Shown: positions 9,067-16,724 of the stretch, piece by piece | How the letters are laid out: each line of letters opens with the position of its first letter | How positions within the stretch are numbered: position 1 is the first letter of the stretch | Source: Aminobacter anthyllidis | GTDB taxonomy: Bacteria > Pseudomonadota > Alphaproteobacteria > Rhizobiales > Rhizobiaceae | Direction of reading: 5' to 3' | Assembly: GCF_018555685.1 (NCBI RefSeq) | Contig: NZ_JAFLWW010000004.1 | Location: 1-64,000, forward strand | Length of the DNA: 64,000 bases | Notes under the pieces: generated by a model | Told to the model about the DNA's origin: nothing | The model's input: only the letters and a program-made list of their open reading frames with translations | Databases searched by the model: none | Program-made: the position numbers and the translations under genes

Positions 9067-10278
9067 CTAGCCCCGCGTTGCCTTGAGCCCCGACTCGACC
9101 CCCTTGAATGGCGACGATGAGGTCACGCTGTCCAGCATGGCGCACATCTTGTTGGGCCCATCAAAATTGAATGCCAAGCACCGCTCATCTGTGGCGCACG
9201 CCAACACACAATCGGCATAGCCCGCCCGCACGTTCGAGTAAGCTCCGCCAATCACTACCGTGCCCTTAGCAAAGACAAGGCTGGAGTACTGAAGGTTTCC
9301 CTGGATGGCCCTTTTCGCACCCATTGCGGCATCTGGATTCCTTATGAGGATCGAACCGTTGTTTTTCATGAAGCATGCAGCGTGTTTCTTGTCATACGTG
9401 AACGCCATGCATTGGCCATCTGCCTGGCATTGAGCTTGACACTGATCGATCGAGACGTTCCAGACTGGCATGCCAGGCAGGTCGCCACCCATTACGTCCC
9501 AACCGTCCTGTACGGACAACACGTCGGCAGTGGCCAAGGCGTCTTTTCGCTCTCGGTCCATATCGAAATCATTTGGTACGAAGGTGGCGTCGTCGAGCCA
9601 AGGGCAATGGCTAGCCAATTCTCGCGCCGTACTGTCGTCAAGGCCGATCGATGCCAAGGTTTCTGGCGATGACACTGGCGCTAGCGGCTTCGACGTCGGC
9701 GAGGGCCTGTTCACTAGTCTTACCTGGACTTCAACACCGCTGTTGGCCACTCGCCGCGTGTAGCACCAAGCCGTGTCCCAAATCGGGTCTTTCTCAGTGC
9801 CGAAATGATGTCCAGACTCAAGTTCCCATGTGCTGCCCTGAAACGGTACTTTCCGAATTGCAAACTTCACGAAATCGAAGGTGTCAGGATTTGCAGGATC
9901 CGTTGACGGCCGTTGTGGCTCCGGCGACGTCGGAGTGCTCGTTTTGCCCTGCTTGGCGACCACCTCGCCGTCAGGTGGCAATCTCTCGACGCTTTTGTCC
10001 GCCGATTTGGTGGGCTCTTTTGTTGAAGCCTCACTTTTCGCAACCGTTGGCGCTTGGGCAACTGGCAAGGCATCGCGATCAAAGACAAGCCACGTCCCGA
10101 TACCGATGCCTATTGCGGCGACGGCGATGGCGGCTCCCGTGGCCATCCGCCGAAAAGCGTTGGCCCGAGCAATCGTTTCATGTGCAGCTGCCTCGGCCTG
10201 CAGAGTGGGAATTGCCGATCGCTTCACCTGCAGATCTATCGCTTGTTCGAGAAGCTCAGTGTTATGGCGTACGAGCAC
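9067..10278 (-). CDS. Single-pass membrane protein with two C-terminal PAN/Apple domains
   Basis: 403 aa from a GTG (10276-10278) with GAGG upstream; it overlaps the end of the upstream gene by 17 bases, so the two are cotranscribed and probably coupled. Residues 1-45 are a helical, probably cytoplasmic N-terminus. A membrane segment (about 46-66, ATGAAIAVAAIGIGIGTWLVF) is followed by a Pro/Thr/Ser/Lys-rich linker (70-130). The C-terminal half carries two Cys-containing modules (about 270-325 and 340-400) with the spacing C-x3-C-x5-C-x-A-F and later C, the pattern of PAN/Apple domains, which bind proteins or carbohydrates outside the cytoplasm. The middle region (135-260) is unassigned. With its partner it looks like an envelope complex with a surface-exposed recognition module; its task is unknown. 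Confidence 0.7.
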   Translation of the reverse strand: MLVRHNTELLEQAIDLQVKRSAIPTLQAEAAAHETIARANAFRRMATGAAIAVAAIGIGIGTWLVFDRDALPVAQAPTVAKSEASTKEPTKSADKSVERLPPDGEVVAKQGKTSTPTSPEPQRPSTDPANPDTFDFVKFAIRKVPFQGSTWELESGHHFGTEKDPIWDTAWCYTRRVANSGVEVQVRLVNRPSPTSKPLAPVSSPETLASIGLDDSTARELASHCPWLDDATFVPNDFDMDRERKDALATADVLSVQDGWDVMGGDLPGMPVWNVSIDQCQAQCQADGQCMAFTYDKKHAACFMKNNGSILIRNPDAAMGAKRAIQGNLQYSSLVFAKGTVVIGGAYSNVRAGYADCVLACATDERCLAFNFDGPNKMCAMLDSVTSSSPFKGVESGLKATRG

Positions 10279-11950
10279 GTCTGCTACCTCGTTTTGCTCC
10301 CTTCGTCGGGTCGCTCAGACCTATCTCAAGTTCGCCTTCGAGTTCCTTCTCGATGGTGGCGTCCGACAGGTCCATGCGGTGGCCATTGCCTCTTGCCGAC
10401 ACTTTGACCAGATCGGCCACCTCCGGCGGTAGCTCCCTACCCAATGCCCGACGCAATGCCTCAGGATCGTCGGTAAGAACGGGTACGTAGAGGATCTCCT
10501 TGATGACCTTCTCGACTTCGATGGGAACCTCGACCCGCTTCTCCACCTCTCTGTCGACTGGCACTTGTATCGGTACTTTCCGGATCCGGCGCCACCGCCA
10601 ATGAAGAAGCATTCGGCGTAGCAGGCGCGATAGTTTGCTATCGCGCTGAACATCGGACTGCGTGCCTATACGTTGCAAGGCGAGGGCGACCATCGCGGTG
10701 ATAGGCCCTGCCAATGCGGCAACAAAAGCAAGCGAAGCAAACCAGATGGTCGAGACTGTACCGGCTTGAGCGTCGGTGACGTCCTCTGGCTTCACCCCGT
10801 ACCAACGAGCGGCCAGCCGACGGATTTGATCGTTTCGAGCGACCGGAAGGCGCTCCGTCTCGAGGCTGGTCAGTTTCGTTGCGATGGCATCTTGTCGCTG
10901 TTGGTTCTCCGCGAGGGTCTCCAATTTACGTGCGCCCGCGTCTTGTGCGGTCGCCAGCGCCGTACGTGCCTCGTCAAGCTTGCGCTCCCAATCTTTGGCG
11001 GTGTCGTCGTAGAGCTTCTCCAGATCGTCCCGCCTTGCCTGGAGTCGCTGTTTGTCTGCTGGCGTCATCGCCGGGCTATCTTTCCGCAGCACTTCATACT
11101 CGACGCGAGCTGCGGTGACCGATGGCTCCATCTCCGCCAATTTCGGCGCGAATTCAGCCTCCTTTTTGAGCCGCGGGTTGGGCAGTTTATTCAGGGCTTC
11201 TTCGCTGCGTTGAACCGACGCCAGGTCGCCGGCCTCGCGAGCGCTTTTTATGCGCTCGACGAAGCTGTCTCGCTGTCGTTCGAATTGATCAACGGCCTCC
11301 TTGATCTCTCGGTCGCGCCGTTCCACCAATGCGCTCAACGCTGCCTTTTTCTCCTCCAATAAATCCTTTGCCCGCATCGCAGCGGGAGAAAGGGTGGTTG
11401 CTGCCTGCAGCAATTCATCAACCTCAGTGATCCTTGCACGCAATTTATCACGCTCGGCATCAGCCAAACTGCTGAGTTGCTCCAAATCACGTCGGGCCGC
11501 CGCCCCATCGTCAGTGTTCCGCAGGCCTTCAGCCACCGTCTTAAGGTTTGCGCTCTCTTGCTGAAGCGCGTTGGTTTGGGTGGCGAAATTGGCGTACTGG
11601 ACCTCACGCATTGTGCTGGCGCGCTCCAGTCCCAGCAGGACTGTTTCAAAGGTAATGCCGGCCAAGACCAGCAGAAATGCCAGGATGACCGGTTTCCAGA
11701 TCCACGAGGCACCAAAAAGAAGTGTTGCGATCGGGATCTTCGTCAGTTCGGCAATCGCAATCATGAAGAACGGCGCACTTGCAAGGACGAGGTCCATGGA
11801 GTCGGCCGTCTCGTTGGCAACAAAACCGCGATAGCTCAGCGCGATTCCGGTTGCCAATCCGATGATTGCCGCAACAATTTCGAGCGCCCATGCGCCGCGA
11901 TAGGTCCACTGGCCGTAGTTCGCCAGCTTCTGGCTCATTGCCGCGTTCAT
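10262..11950 (-). CDS. Four-helix membrane protein with a long coiled-coil insert
   Basis: Starting at ATG 11948-11950 the product is 562 aa; a start 12 codons upstream is open but would place a run of nine G inside the gene, whereas with this start the run serves as the ribosome site. Three hydrophobic segments lie at about residues 20-110 (WALEIVAAIIGLATGIAL, LASAPFFMIAIAEL and a WKPVILAFLLVLAGITF segment). A charged coiled coil of about 240 residues (115-355) rich in E/K/R/A heptads follows, then a fourth membrane segment around 395-425, and a C-terminal tail with an alternating V/E/P stretch (VPVDREVEKRVEVPIEVEK). I do not recognise the family. It is transcribed with the PAN-domain gene. 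A mechanical or sensing role across the envelope is conceivable but is inference. Confidence 0.7.
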   Translation of the reverse strand: MNAAMSQKLANYGQWTYRGAWALEIVAAIIGLATGIALSYRGFVANETADSMDLVLASAPFFMIAIAELTKIPIATLLFGASWIWKPVILAFLLVLAGITFETVLLGLERASTMREVQYANFATQTNALQQESANLKTVAEGLRNTDDGAAARRDLEQLSSLADAERDKLRARITEVDELLQAATTLSPAAMRAKDLLEEKKAALSALVERRDREIKEAVDQFERQRDSFVERIKSAREAGDLASVQRSEEALNKLPNPRLKKEAEFAPKLAEMEPSVTAARVEYEVLRKDSPAMTPADKQRLQARRDDLEKLYDDTAKDWERKLDEARTALATAQDAGARKLETLAENQQRQDAIATKLTSLETERLPVARNDQIRRLAARWYGVKPEDVTDAQAGTVSTIWFASLAFVAALAGPITAMVALALQRIGTQSDVQRDSKLSRLLRRMLLHWRWRRIRKVPIQVPVDREVEKRVEVPIEVEKVIKEILYVPVLTDDPEALRRALGRELPPEVADLVKVSARGNGHRMDLSDATIEKELEGELEIGLSDPTKGAKRGSRRARTP

Positions 11951-12339
11951 GCATCCCCCCCCCACCAAACGAGGCCATCTTGCCATGCAGTGCGAGCGTC
12001 TGCAGCAAAATTAGAGCGCTGCTCGCTAGCGCAGCCTAGAATACAGGAGGCTCGAAGCCTCCCGGGTGCAATTGCCAAAAGAAGGCGCGGTTCGGAGCGT
12101 GGCTGCGGCGAGAGGACTGCAAGGCCTCTATTGGGCGGATCTAGCGGACGATCTGGGATTTTCTCGATCTCGTTGCCACCGATACATACTTTCAGCCTCC
12201 CGGCGACGTTTTCGAAATAGTCGGCTGAGGGTTGGCAGTGAAAGGCAAATGCGCGCCATATCGCAATGCCATCGCGTTGTAAGACTATGCTATCGAAGCA
12301 AACCCGTTCACTTATTGCCTAGGACGTGCCGGAGTTGCG
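11951..12339. other. Intergenic region upstream of the membrane pair
   Basis: About 390 bases between the end of the YHYH-like gene and the start of the coiled-coil membrane gene, both on the reverse strand. It must hold the promoter of the membrane pair. Apart from the G9 run (C9 on the forward strand at 11955-11963) I see no operator, terminator or coding frame that I can support. Confidence 0.4.
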
Positions 12340-12561
12340 TCAGTGGCAATGCACCGACCCAGCGCTGTTATCCATGTGACAGCATTGCCCGGGCGGCGAG
12401 CTCTTGCGGCAACCACCACCATGAGCGGCGGCAGTTTCAGACATCGCCAAGAAGGCTAGAACGACAAGAAGTGTCGGCTTCAATCCCAATGCCCGCTCCC
12501 TTGCGAGAGGCCAAAGCGACCTTTCGAACAACCACGCTTGGCGAAGTTTGCTATTTGACAC
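12340..12561 (-). CDS. Small secreted YHYH-like protein, 73 aa
   Basis: Reverse-strand frame from GTG 12559-12561, overlapping the end of the upstream lipoprotein gene by 11 bases, with GGGG as ribosome site. The N-terminus is long and basic, then a hydrophobic core (PTLLVVLAFLAM) and an AAA-type signal peptidase site. The mature part of about 25 residues is rich in His and Cys: H-G-G-G-C, then two adjacent Cys, a His, and a final H-C-H. This resembles the short YHYH-type domain found at the ends of many small secreted bacterial proteins, which probably bind metal. The start is uncertain because the pre-signal region is unusually long. Confidence 0.6.
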   Translation of the reverse strand: MSNSKLRQAWLFERSLWPLARERALGLKPTLLVVLAFLAMSETAAAHGGGCRKSSPPGQCCHMDNSAGSVHCH

Positions 12562-12811
12562 TGCAACGCCCCTTCAGCCGGGCAATCTCTGGTTCGTGAG
12601 TATCGTCGCCCCCGAGTGGAACACCAATCATAAACACGCCCCAAGCGTCCTTGTTAGCGGTGCGCTGTTGCCGCGCCGTGATGTCGGCCAAGCGATCGCG
12701 GTCGACCTGCGTGCACTGTCGTCCATCGGACGCGACAGCCTTGATATTGGATGGTGGAGTTGCGCAGCCGGCGACAAGCGCCAGCAGACCGATTGACAGT
12801 ATTGATTTCAC
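12551..12811 (-). CDS. Small lipoprotein, 86 aa
   Basis: GTG start at 12809-12811 with a strong GGGGGG-rich ribosome site. The first 16 residues (MKSILSIGLLALVAGC) are a lipoprotein signal with the lipobox LVAGC, so the mature protein should be lipid-anchored from Cys16. The mature part of 71 residues includes a conserved-looking segment around GVFMIGVPLGGDD and two further Cys residues (one near the middle, one near the end) that could form a disulphide. It has no enzymatic motif. It lies 65 bases after the secreted nuclease gene and overlaps the YHYH-like gene, so the three are probably one operon. Confidence 0.75.
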   Translation of the reverse strand: MKSILSIGLLALVAGCATPPSNIKAVASDGRQCTQVDRDRLADITARQQRTANKDAWGVFMIGVPLGGDDTHEPEIARLKGRCSVK

Positions 12812-12876
12812 GAAATCCCCCCGGATCTAGGCTCATCCTTGCCTCCTGTGGGAGATCCGTCAAGACATGCGGAGGG

Positions 12877-13761
12877 TTATCTTTTGGACTTGCGCCAGCC
12901 CGCTTGTTTGGCTTCTGCCTCTGAACAGAACCAACGCTCGCCTTTGGCCTCGGAAATCTTGGTCTGGCGATAAAACTTTTGACCAGGGGCGTGGTAGATG
13001 CGCTCACCCTCTGCACTGATGTTTCCTTTGATGTCGCACGACGATGTGCCCAGGAATGTGAAGCTCGGGCTCGGCGCCACTGCTGTTGGCGCAATGTCTT
13101 CAGTCTGTTTTGCCCGCCAGTCCCATGGTTTTTGAAACTGGCCCTGCCAAATGCCGCGCTTGGCATTCTTTGCCGCGGCTTGGTGGCCAGCATACTCGAG
13201 CCTTGAATATCGCGGCCAATCGAGTGCGTGACCGCTCTCGACGAGCCAACCGGCAACGGATTTGCCATCGGCGCGAAAGCAGTTGCCGACGAAGCGGTCA
13301 TATTGATCCCACTCGACGAACGCGCACTTGACCGGCCGAGATGTTGACAAGAATTGGTCAAGCGCCTTCGCAGCGGTGCGCCCGCAGGCGTACTCCAAGC
13401 CCTTTGCGTCCTGGCAGTACTGTGAGCTCTCCGGGGCATCGATCCCGTTGAATCGGACGCGCTGCCCAGCAACCTCGATAGTGTCGCCATCGATCACCGA
13501 GGCGCGGCCTTGGATGGCTCTTGCAGTCGTATGCGGCGTGCTCGAGCCAAAGCTCTCGAACATGCGGCCGACCTGAGCGCCACTTCGCTCGATAGCCTGA
13601 TAGGCGAAGATCCCTCCGATGATCGCCAACGTTGGGACCAGTTTGCGCACAGCATAGGGCAGCTTGCGCCGCCTCTGACGCACTCTCTGCGGCAATTTTC
13701 TCGATGGTTGGCTCCCCCAGCCTGTCAAAGCCCCTCCAGACGGCGTCGTGCAGCTGGCCAA
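12877..13761 (-). CDS. Membrane-anchored thermonuclease (SNase-like) family protein
   Basis: The staphylococcal-nuclease fold is clear: ASVIDGDTIEV, then VRFNGIDAPE with the Arg and Glu that match the catalytic Arg35/Glu43 pair, C-G-R-T-A, and a YDRFVGNCF segment holding the second catalytic Arg. A membrane segment (LVPTLAIIGGIFAYQAIE) lies just N-terminal, so the nuclease is probably held outside the inner membrane. The C-terminal 60 residues (SCDIKGN, ERIYHAPGQKFYR, GERWFCSEAEA) form a Cys-containing module common in rhizobial proteins of this type. The N-terminus is uncertain: the frame opens only at a TTG, and another frame (ATG 13777) gives a more natural first 40 residues, so a frameshift near 13,665 is possible. 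Confidence 0.75.
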   Translation of the reverse strand: MASCTTPSGGALTGWGSQPSRKLPQRVRQRRRKLPYAVRKLVPTLAIIGGIFAYQAIERSGAQVGRMFESFGSSTPHTTARAIQGRASVIDGDTIEVAGQRVRFNGIDAPESSQYCQDAKGLEYACGRTAAKALDQFLSTSRPVKCAFVEWDQYDRFVGNCFRADGKSVAGWLVESGHALDWPRYSRLEYAGHQAAAKNAKRGIWQGQFQKPWDWRAKQTEDIAPTAVAPSPSFTFLGTSSCDIKGNISAEGERIYHAPGQKFYRQTKISEAKGERWFCSEAEAKQAGWRKSKR

Positions 13762-14219
13762 GTAGAGGCCATGTCACATGCAGTGCCTAAATCTTCGCTC
13801 AGGCGTCTAAGTATCACAAGATTCCGTACTTCACGCGGAGCTGTTTTATCGGTAGCTTGATTAACGTGCTTAGCGCCTAAGCGACAATAATCTGCGGAGC
13901 TCTGTTGCGAACCATCGTCTAAGCGAGCTGTCGAGTATGCGGGAAATGTCCGACACATTAAGCTATTGAAAAGCCTGGCGCATCGACAGCATTCGACGCT
14001 GCGAAGCTCCCCACCAGAGGGCAGCGCGAAAACTGTGTTTGCAGACGGCGCGAGCGACACGTTAGGGCGGAATGGAGCGAGCGAATTGGTCAGCTTTTCG
14101 GGAGTAGATTCGATCGGAGGAGCCCCAGTGGGCCAGACTTGCAACTGACGTTTGAACCAAGTGCCGCAACACTGGTTATGGTAAAGTGTGCTTTACTAAG
14201 CTGGCGCTAATATACTGAA
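13762..14219. other. Intergenic region with an inverted repeat before the GGDEF gene
   Basis: About 460 bases between the divergent nuclease and diguanylate cyclase genes. GTAAAG-TGTG-CTTTAC (14181-14196) is a perfect 6-bp inverted repeat 24 bases upstream of the cyclase ATG and is the only symmetric element I can point to; it could be an operator. Long open frames on both strands (13725-14144 reverse, 13966-14148 forward) have unnatural composition and no ribosome site, so I leave them out. Confidence 0.4.
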
Positions 14220-14981
14220 ATGATCCGGCGCAAACTCATCCTCGCAAAGTCAGCTGTCGTGACCGCGATCGCGGTTGTTTCGACCTTTGCGCTTTCGTTC
14301 TCCACTAGACTAGCTCTTGGAATGCCGATCGACTGGCTCAGCTGGGTCGAATGCACCGTGGTTCCTATTGTCATCGCAATGCCAGTCGCCTCGTATATTT
14401 TCCGTCAGTCTGAGATGTATAAAGAAGCCGGTGAGGCTCTCGCGAAATCGCACGCGGCATTGAAAAAGACGCACGAAAAACTCAACTATTCGACCCGCCA
14501 CGATCCGGCGACAGGGCTTTTCAATCGAGAGGCTTTCATCAGCTATCTCGCGCGTGTCCGTTGCGACGAAGATTGCGACACACTTCTCCTGATCGATGCT
14601 GATGATTTCACAAAGATCAATGACCAGCATGGCCATGCCAAAGGTGATGAGGCCTTAATCCGGATAGCCAAGGCTCTGATGTACGCAACGCGCCCCGGCG
14701 ACGTGGTGGGCCGAACCGGCGGCACCGAGTTTGGCGTCATCCTGGGCGGCGTCGACAAAGATGGCGCGATGTTGCGGGCAGACATGATCAGACGGCAAGT
14801 TGAGACGATCCCCTCGATGAAAAGCGGTCGCGGAAGCGTCAAGGCAACGGTCAGCATCGGCGGCGCGGAGATCCGCGGCTCGGCTGATATAGCAGACAGC
14901 CTGCGTCAAGCCTCTCGATGCCTTTACGAGGCAAAACTCCAAGGTAAGAACCGCGTGTCTTTCACCTACAAATCGGCATAG
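14220..14981 (+). CDS. Membrane-bound GGDEF-family protein (GGTEF variant)
   Basis: 253 aa. Two hydrophobic segments near the N-terminus (about 8-30 and 42-62) are joined by a short loop, then a helical linker (70-95) leads to a GGDEF domain (about 97-250) with the usual landmarks: HDPATGLFNRE, LLLIDADDFTKINDQHGHAKGD and a final YEAKLQGKNR. Diguanylate cyclases make c-di-GMP from two GTP. Here the signature is GGTEF (167-171), with Thr replacing the Asp/Glu that contacts metal, while the product-inhibition RxxD motif (RPGD, 158-161) five residues ahead is intact. Activity is therefore doubtful; it may be a weak cyclase or a c-di-GMP/GTP-binding sensor. The ribosome site is poor. Confidence 0.85.
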   Translation: MIRRKLILAKSAVVTAIAVVSTFALSFSTRLALGMPIDWLSWVECTVVPIVIAMPVASYIFRQSEMYKEAGEALAKSHAALKKTHEKLNYSTRHDPATGLFNREAFISYLARVRCDEDCDTLLLIDADDFTKINDQHGHAKGDEALIRIAKALMYATRPGDVVGRTGGTEFGVILGGVDKDGAMLRADMIRRQVETIPSMKSGRGSVKATVSIGGAEIRGSADIADSLRQASRCLYEAKLQGKNRVSFTYKSA

Positions 14982-15017
14982 CTTTCCGGGGAGCCGACCG
15001 AAGACTGCCGTGTGGGG

Positions 15018-15479
15018 TCATGTTGGTGCGGCTGCTTTTGTCCTGGCTAGCGTGGGTGCCTTGGTTTTGCGGCCGAGCCCTAATTCCCTGGCCATCCGAG
15101 AACGCAATGCTGAATAGTTGGGTGCGACCATGGGATAATCGGAAGGAAGATTCCATCTGGCACGGTATTGGTCCGGACTTAGATTGTATGTTGTTTTGAT
15201 GTGGTTTTTAATAGATTTAAACTTACGCCCGTCTTCCAAACAAATAATATAGTCTCCTGTCACAGAGTTTTTGGTCGGAACGGCTGGGCGTAGAAATCGC
15301 GCGTCAGAAAACGGCTCTCTCGATGGCTTTACATCAACAAATGATTTGTGAACGACTCCGATAAGATCGCCAATATCGCGCAACGGGACCGCATTATTTG
15401 ATACATATGCCGAAACTACCCTCGCGATGAGTTCCACGGGTAGACTCACTACGCCGCGCCTAACAGAAAACATTTCCAT
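15018..15479 (-). CDS. mucR: MucR/Ros-family transcriptional regulator lacking canonical zinc ligands
   Basis: 153 aa. The MucR/Ros fold is recognisable: an N-terminal dimerisation part (LIARVVSAYVSNNAVP), then the DNA-binding part with CLEDGRKFKSIKNHIKTTYN and LSPDQYRARWNLPSDYPMVAPNY, the family hallmark. These regulators act as H-NS-like silencers that bind AT-rich promoters and control surface polysaccharide, motility and symbiosis genes. The usual C-x2-C-x9-H-x-H zinc site is reduced: the second Cys is Asp (C-L-E-D) and the second His side is T-T-Y. Mesorhizobium homologues that fold without zinc are described in the literature, so this may be functional. The C-terminus is a basic Lys/Ala/Thr tail. 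ATG 15473, two codons in, is an alternative start. Confidence 0.85.
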   Translation of the reverse strand: MEMFSVRRGVVSLPVELIARVVSAYVSNNAVPLRDIGDLIGVVHKSFVDVKPSREPFSDARFLRPAVPTKNSVTGDYIICLEDGRKFKSIKNHIKTTYNLSPDQYRARWNLPSDYPMVAPNYSALRSRMARELGLGRKTKAPTLARTKAAAPT

Positions 15480-15875
15480 CTTTCTGTTCCAGCTTATTTT
15501 TGTATGGGCAATGCCTATAAGATGCCTTCCCCAATGGCAAGATGCACTTCAGGTTGATTGTTCACGCAAAACATTACCTTGGCGTGCGCTGCGTCGCAGG
15601 CCCCGCTATGTGGGGTTGAACGCGGCTCGAACCCGCGCGCGCTCGTTGCTTGACCCTACGTTAGGGCCGACTAATGTCCGACCCAGGCTCAACCCTTGCT
15701 GCCATCCCGCCGGACAGGCTGCAGAGCCAGCGCCCGCGCTCGAGCCGCCAACCCCCTCAAAAGCGCGGGCGCGCCTTTTTTGATTTCCCATCAATTGACA
15801 TAGCTCTTGCCCATCACTTCCTTTTAGTGCTGACTAATGTTGGGGGTATTCTGGAAATGGCGGGGAGCACGGCCA
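15480..15875. other. Intergenic region with a forward terminator but no recognised gene
   Basis: About 400 bases upstream of mucR and of the small gene at 15876. The left part is AT-rich and should contain the mucR promoter. The right part holds a strong forward-strand terminator (15730-15781) with no protein gene before it, so a small RNA is possible. A tRNA T-arm-like hairpin near 15,605-15,640 was examined and not accepted as a tRNA. Confidence 0.4.
15730..15781 (+). terminator. Rho-independent terminator without an obvious upstream gene
   Basis: GCGCCCGCGCT (15730-15740) pairs perfectly with AGCGCGGGCGC (15762-15772), 11 bp with a 21-base loop, followed by GCC and a run of T (15776-15781). 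The orientation is forward. The only gene on the left is mucR, on the other strand. Confidence 0.65.
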
Positions 15876-16082
15876 ATGAGGTATCGCGAGGTCCAGGAGC
15901 AGCTCAGGCTTGTCGGAATTCTGATTAGCAAGAGAGGGGAAAGCCTTCGGGTCAATCATTTCTCAGGAGGCCCCGAGACCGCATACGTTACATCAGATTT
16001 GGAAGAGGCACTTCGGGTCGGCCTCGCCATGGCTAGACCGAAACATCTGCCCACGAACTGGTGCGCGCAGCGCCAAGCATAA
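15876..16082 (+). CDS. Small hypothetical protein, 68 aa
   Basis: ATG 15876 gives a compact, soluble protein with natural composition: a helix (YREVQEQLRLVGILIS), a basic turn (KRGESLRVNHFSGG), a strand, and a second helix (SDLEEALRVGLAMAR). A longer frame from 15837 is open but adds a Trp/Arg-rich stretch with no ribosome site. The beta-alpha pattern and short length resemble small helper or phage-derived proteins common in rhizobial genomes, but I cannot name a family. Confidence 0.5.
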   Translation: MRYREVQEQLRLVGILISKRGESLRVNHFSGGPETAYVTSDLEEALRVGLAMARPKHLPTNWCAQRQA

Positions 16083-16381
16083 GTGACAAAGGCCCCGCCA
16101 CCTTACGATGACGGGACCCGTTGCCTGGGCACTTTGCGTGCCGCGGTACTCATTACACGCCCGCAGATGCTCAGGATGCATCGTCAGCAATTAACATTAG
16201 CCAAAGTTAAAAAGCAGCGCCACCACCCTCCAACGGCACAGACAACATCAATCGTCAAATCTGACGGGTGGCCGCGCCATGGGCACCACCAGCGAAGCCC
16301 GAAACGTGGAGAGCTGGCAAAGCCATCGCGACCCGGCAATCGAAGCGAATTATAGGTGCGGGAGCCGCCTGCCGACGCGGG

Positions 16382-16621
16382 CTATTTCGCTTTGCGAGGA
16401 TCGGCTACGACACCGTCGAATTGTACGGCCAGATATCGTGCGTGAGCCATTGCAATGATAATCTCTTCGAGCTTTTCTTCAGAAATGTTGAGCGGAGACC
16501 TTCGTCTTGCGGCAGCCGCAACCGCAGCAACGGATACAATCGCGGTCGATTCACCGTCCATAACCTCGTCTACGGCTTCTATGGCTGCCACCTCTGCCGC
16601 AGAACTTACAGCCCTCATCAT
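16382..16621 (-). CDS. Small hypothetical protein, 79 aa
   Basis: Two consecutive ATG codons (16619-16621 and 16616-16618) follow an AAGGGAC ribosome site. The 79-aa product is Ala/Val/Glu-rich at the start (SSAAEVAAIEAVDEVM), has an Arg-rich break (AAAARRRSPL), then an amphipathic helix (ISEEKLEEIIIAMAHARYLAVQ) and a basic tail. It has no known motif. A reverse-strand terminator lies 78 bases upstream (16699-16724), so this gene must have its own promoter within that gap. Confidence 0.5.
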   Translation of the reverse strand: MMRAVSSAAEVAAIEAVDEVMDGESTAIVSVAAVAAAARRRSPLNISEEKLEEIIIAMAHARYLAVQFDGVVADPRKAK

Positions 16622-16698
16622 GTGTCCCTTGGGGAAGGTCTCGGACACCATAGGCCGATGCAATCCGATGTCGATTACATTCGCAAGCGAGGAACGAC

Positions 16699-16724
16699 AA
16701 AAAGGCCCCATCACTGATAGGGCC
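16699..16724 (-). terminator. Rho-independent terminator, reverse strand
   Basis: Read on the reverse strand: GGCCCTATC, loop AGT, GATGGGGCC (9 bp, one wobble pair) and then TTTTT. The TGA of the open frame 16711-17163 lies inside its first arm, which suggests that a real transcript ends here. Confidence 0.6.

Noticed and set aside
8812-9120. 102-codon forward frame after the ATPase gene
   Set aside because: Arg/Ser/Thr-rich without motif, overlaps the end of the PAN-domain gene; looks like chance.
13725-14144. 139-codon reverse-strand open frame
   Set aside because: It overlaps the promoter gap and the nuclease 5' end, has no ribosome site and a Ser/Pro/Cys/Arg-rich composition unlike a folded protein.
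15600-15660. tRNA-like T-arm and anticodon-like hairpin
   Set aside because: CGCGG-CTCGAAC-CCGCG resembles a T-arm and CCCC-GCTATGT-GGGG an anticodon arm, but the loop lacks T at position 33, and no acceptor or D-arm can be drawn.
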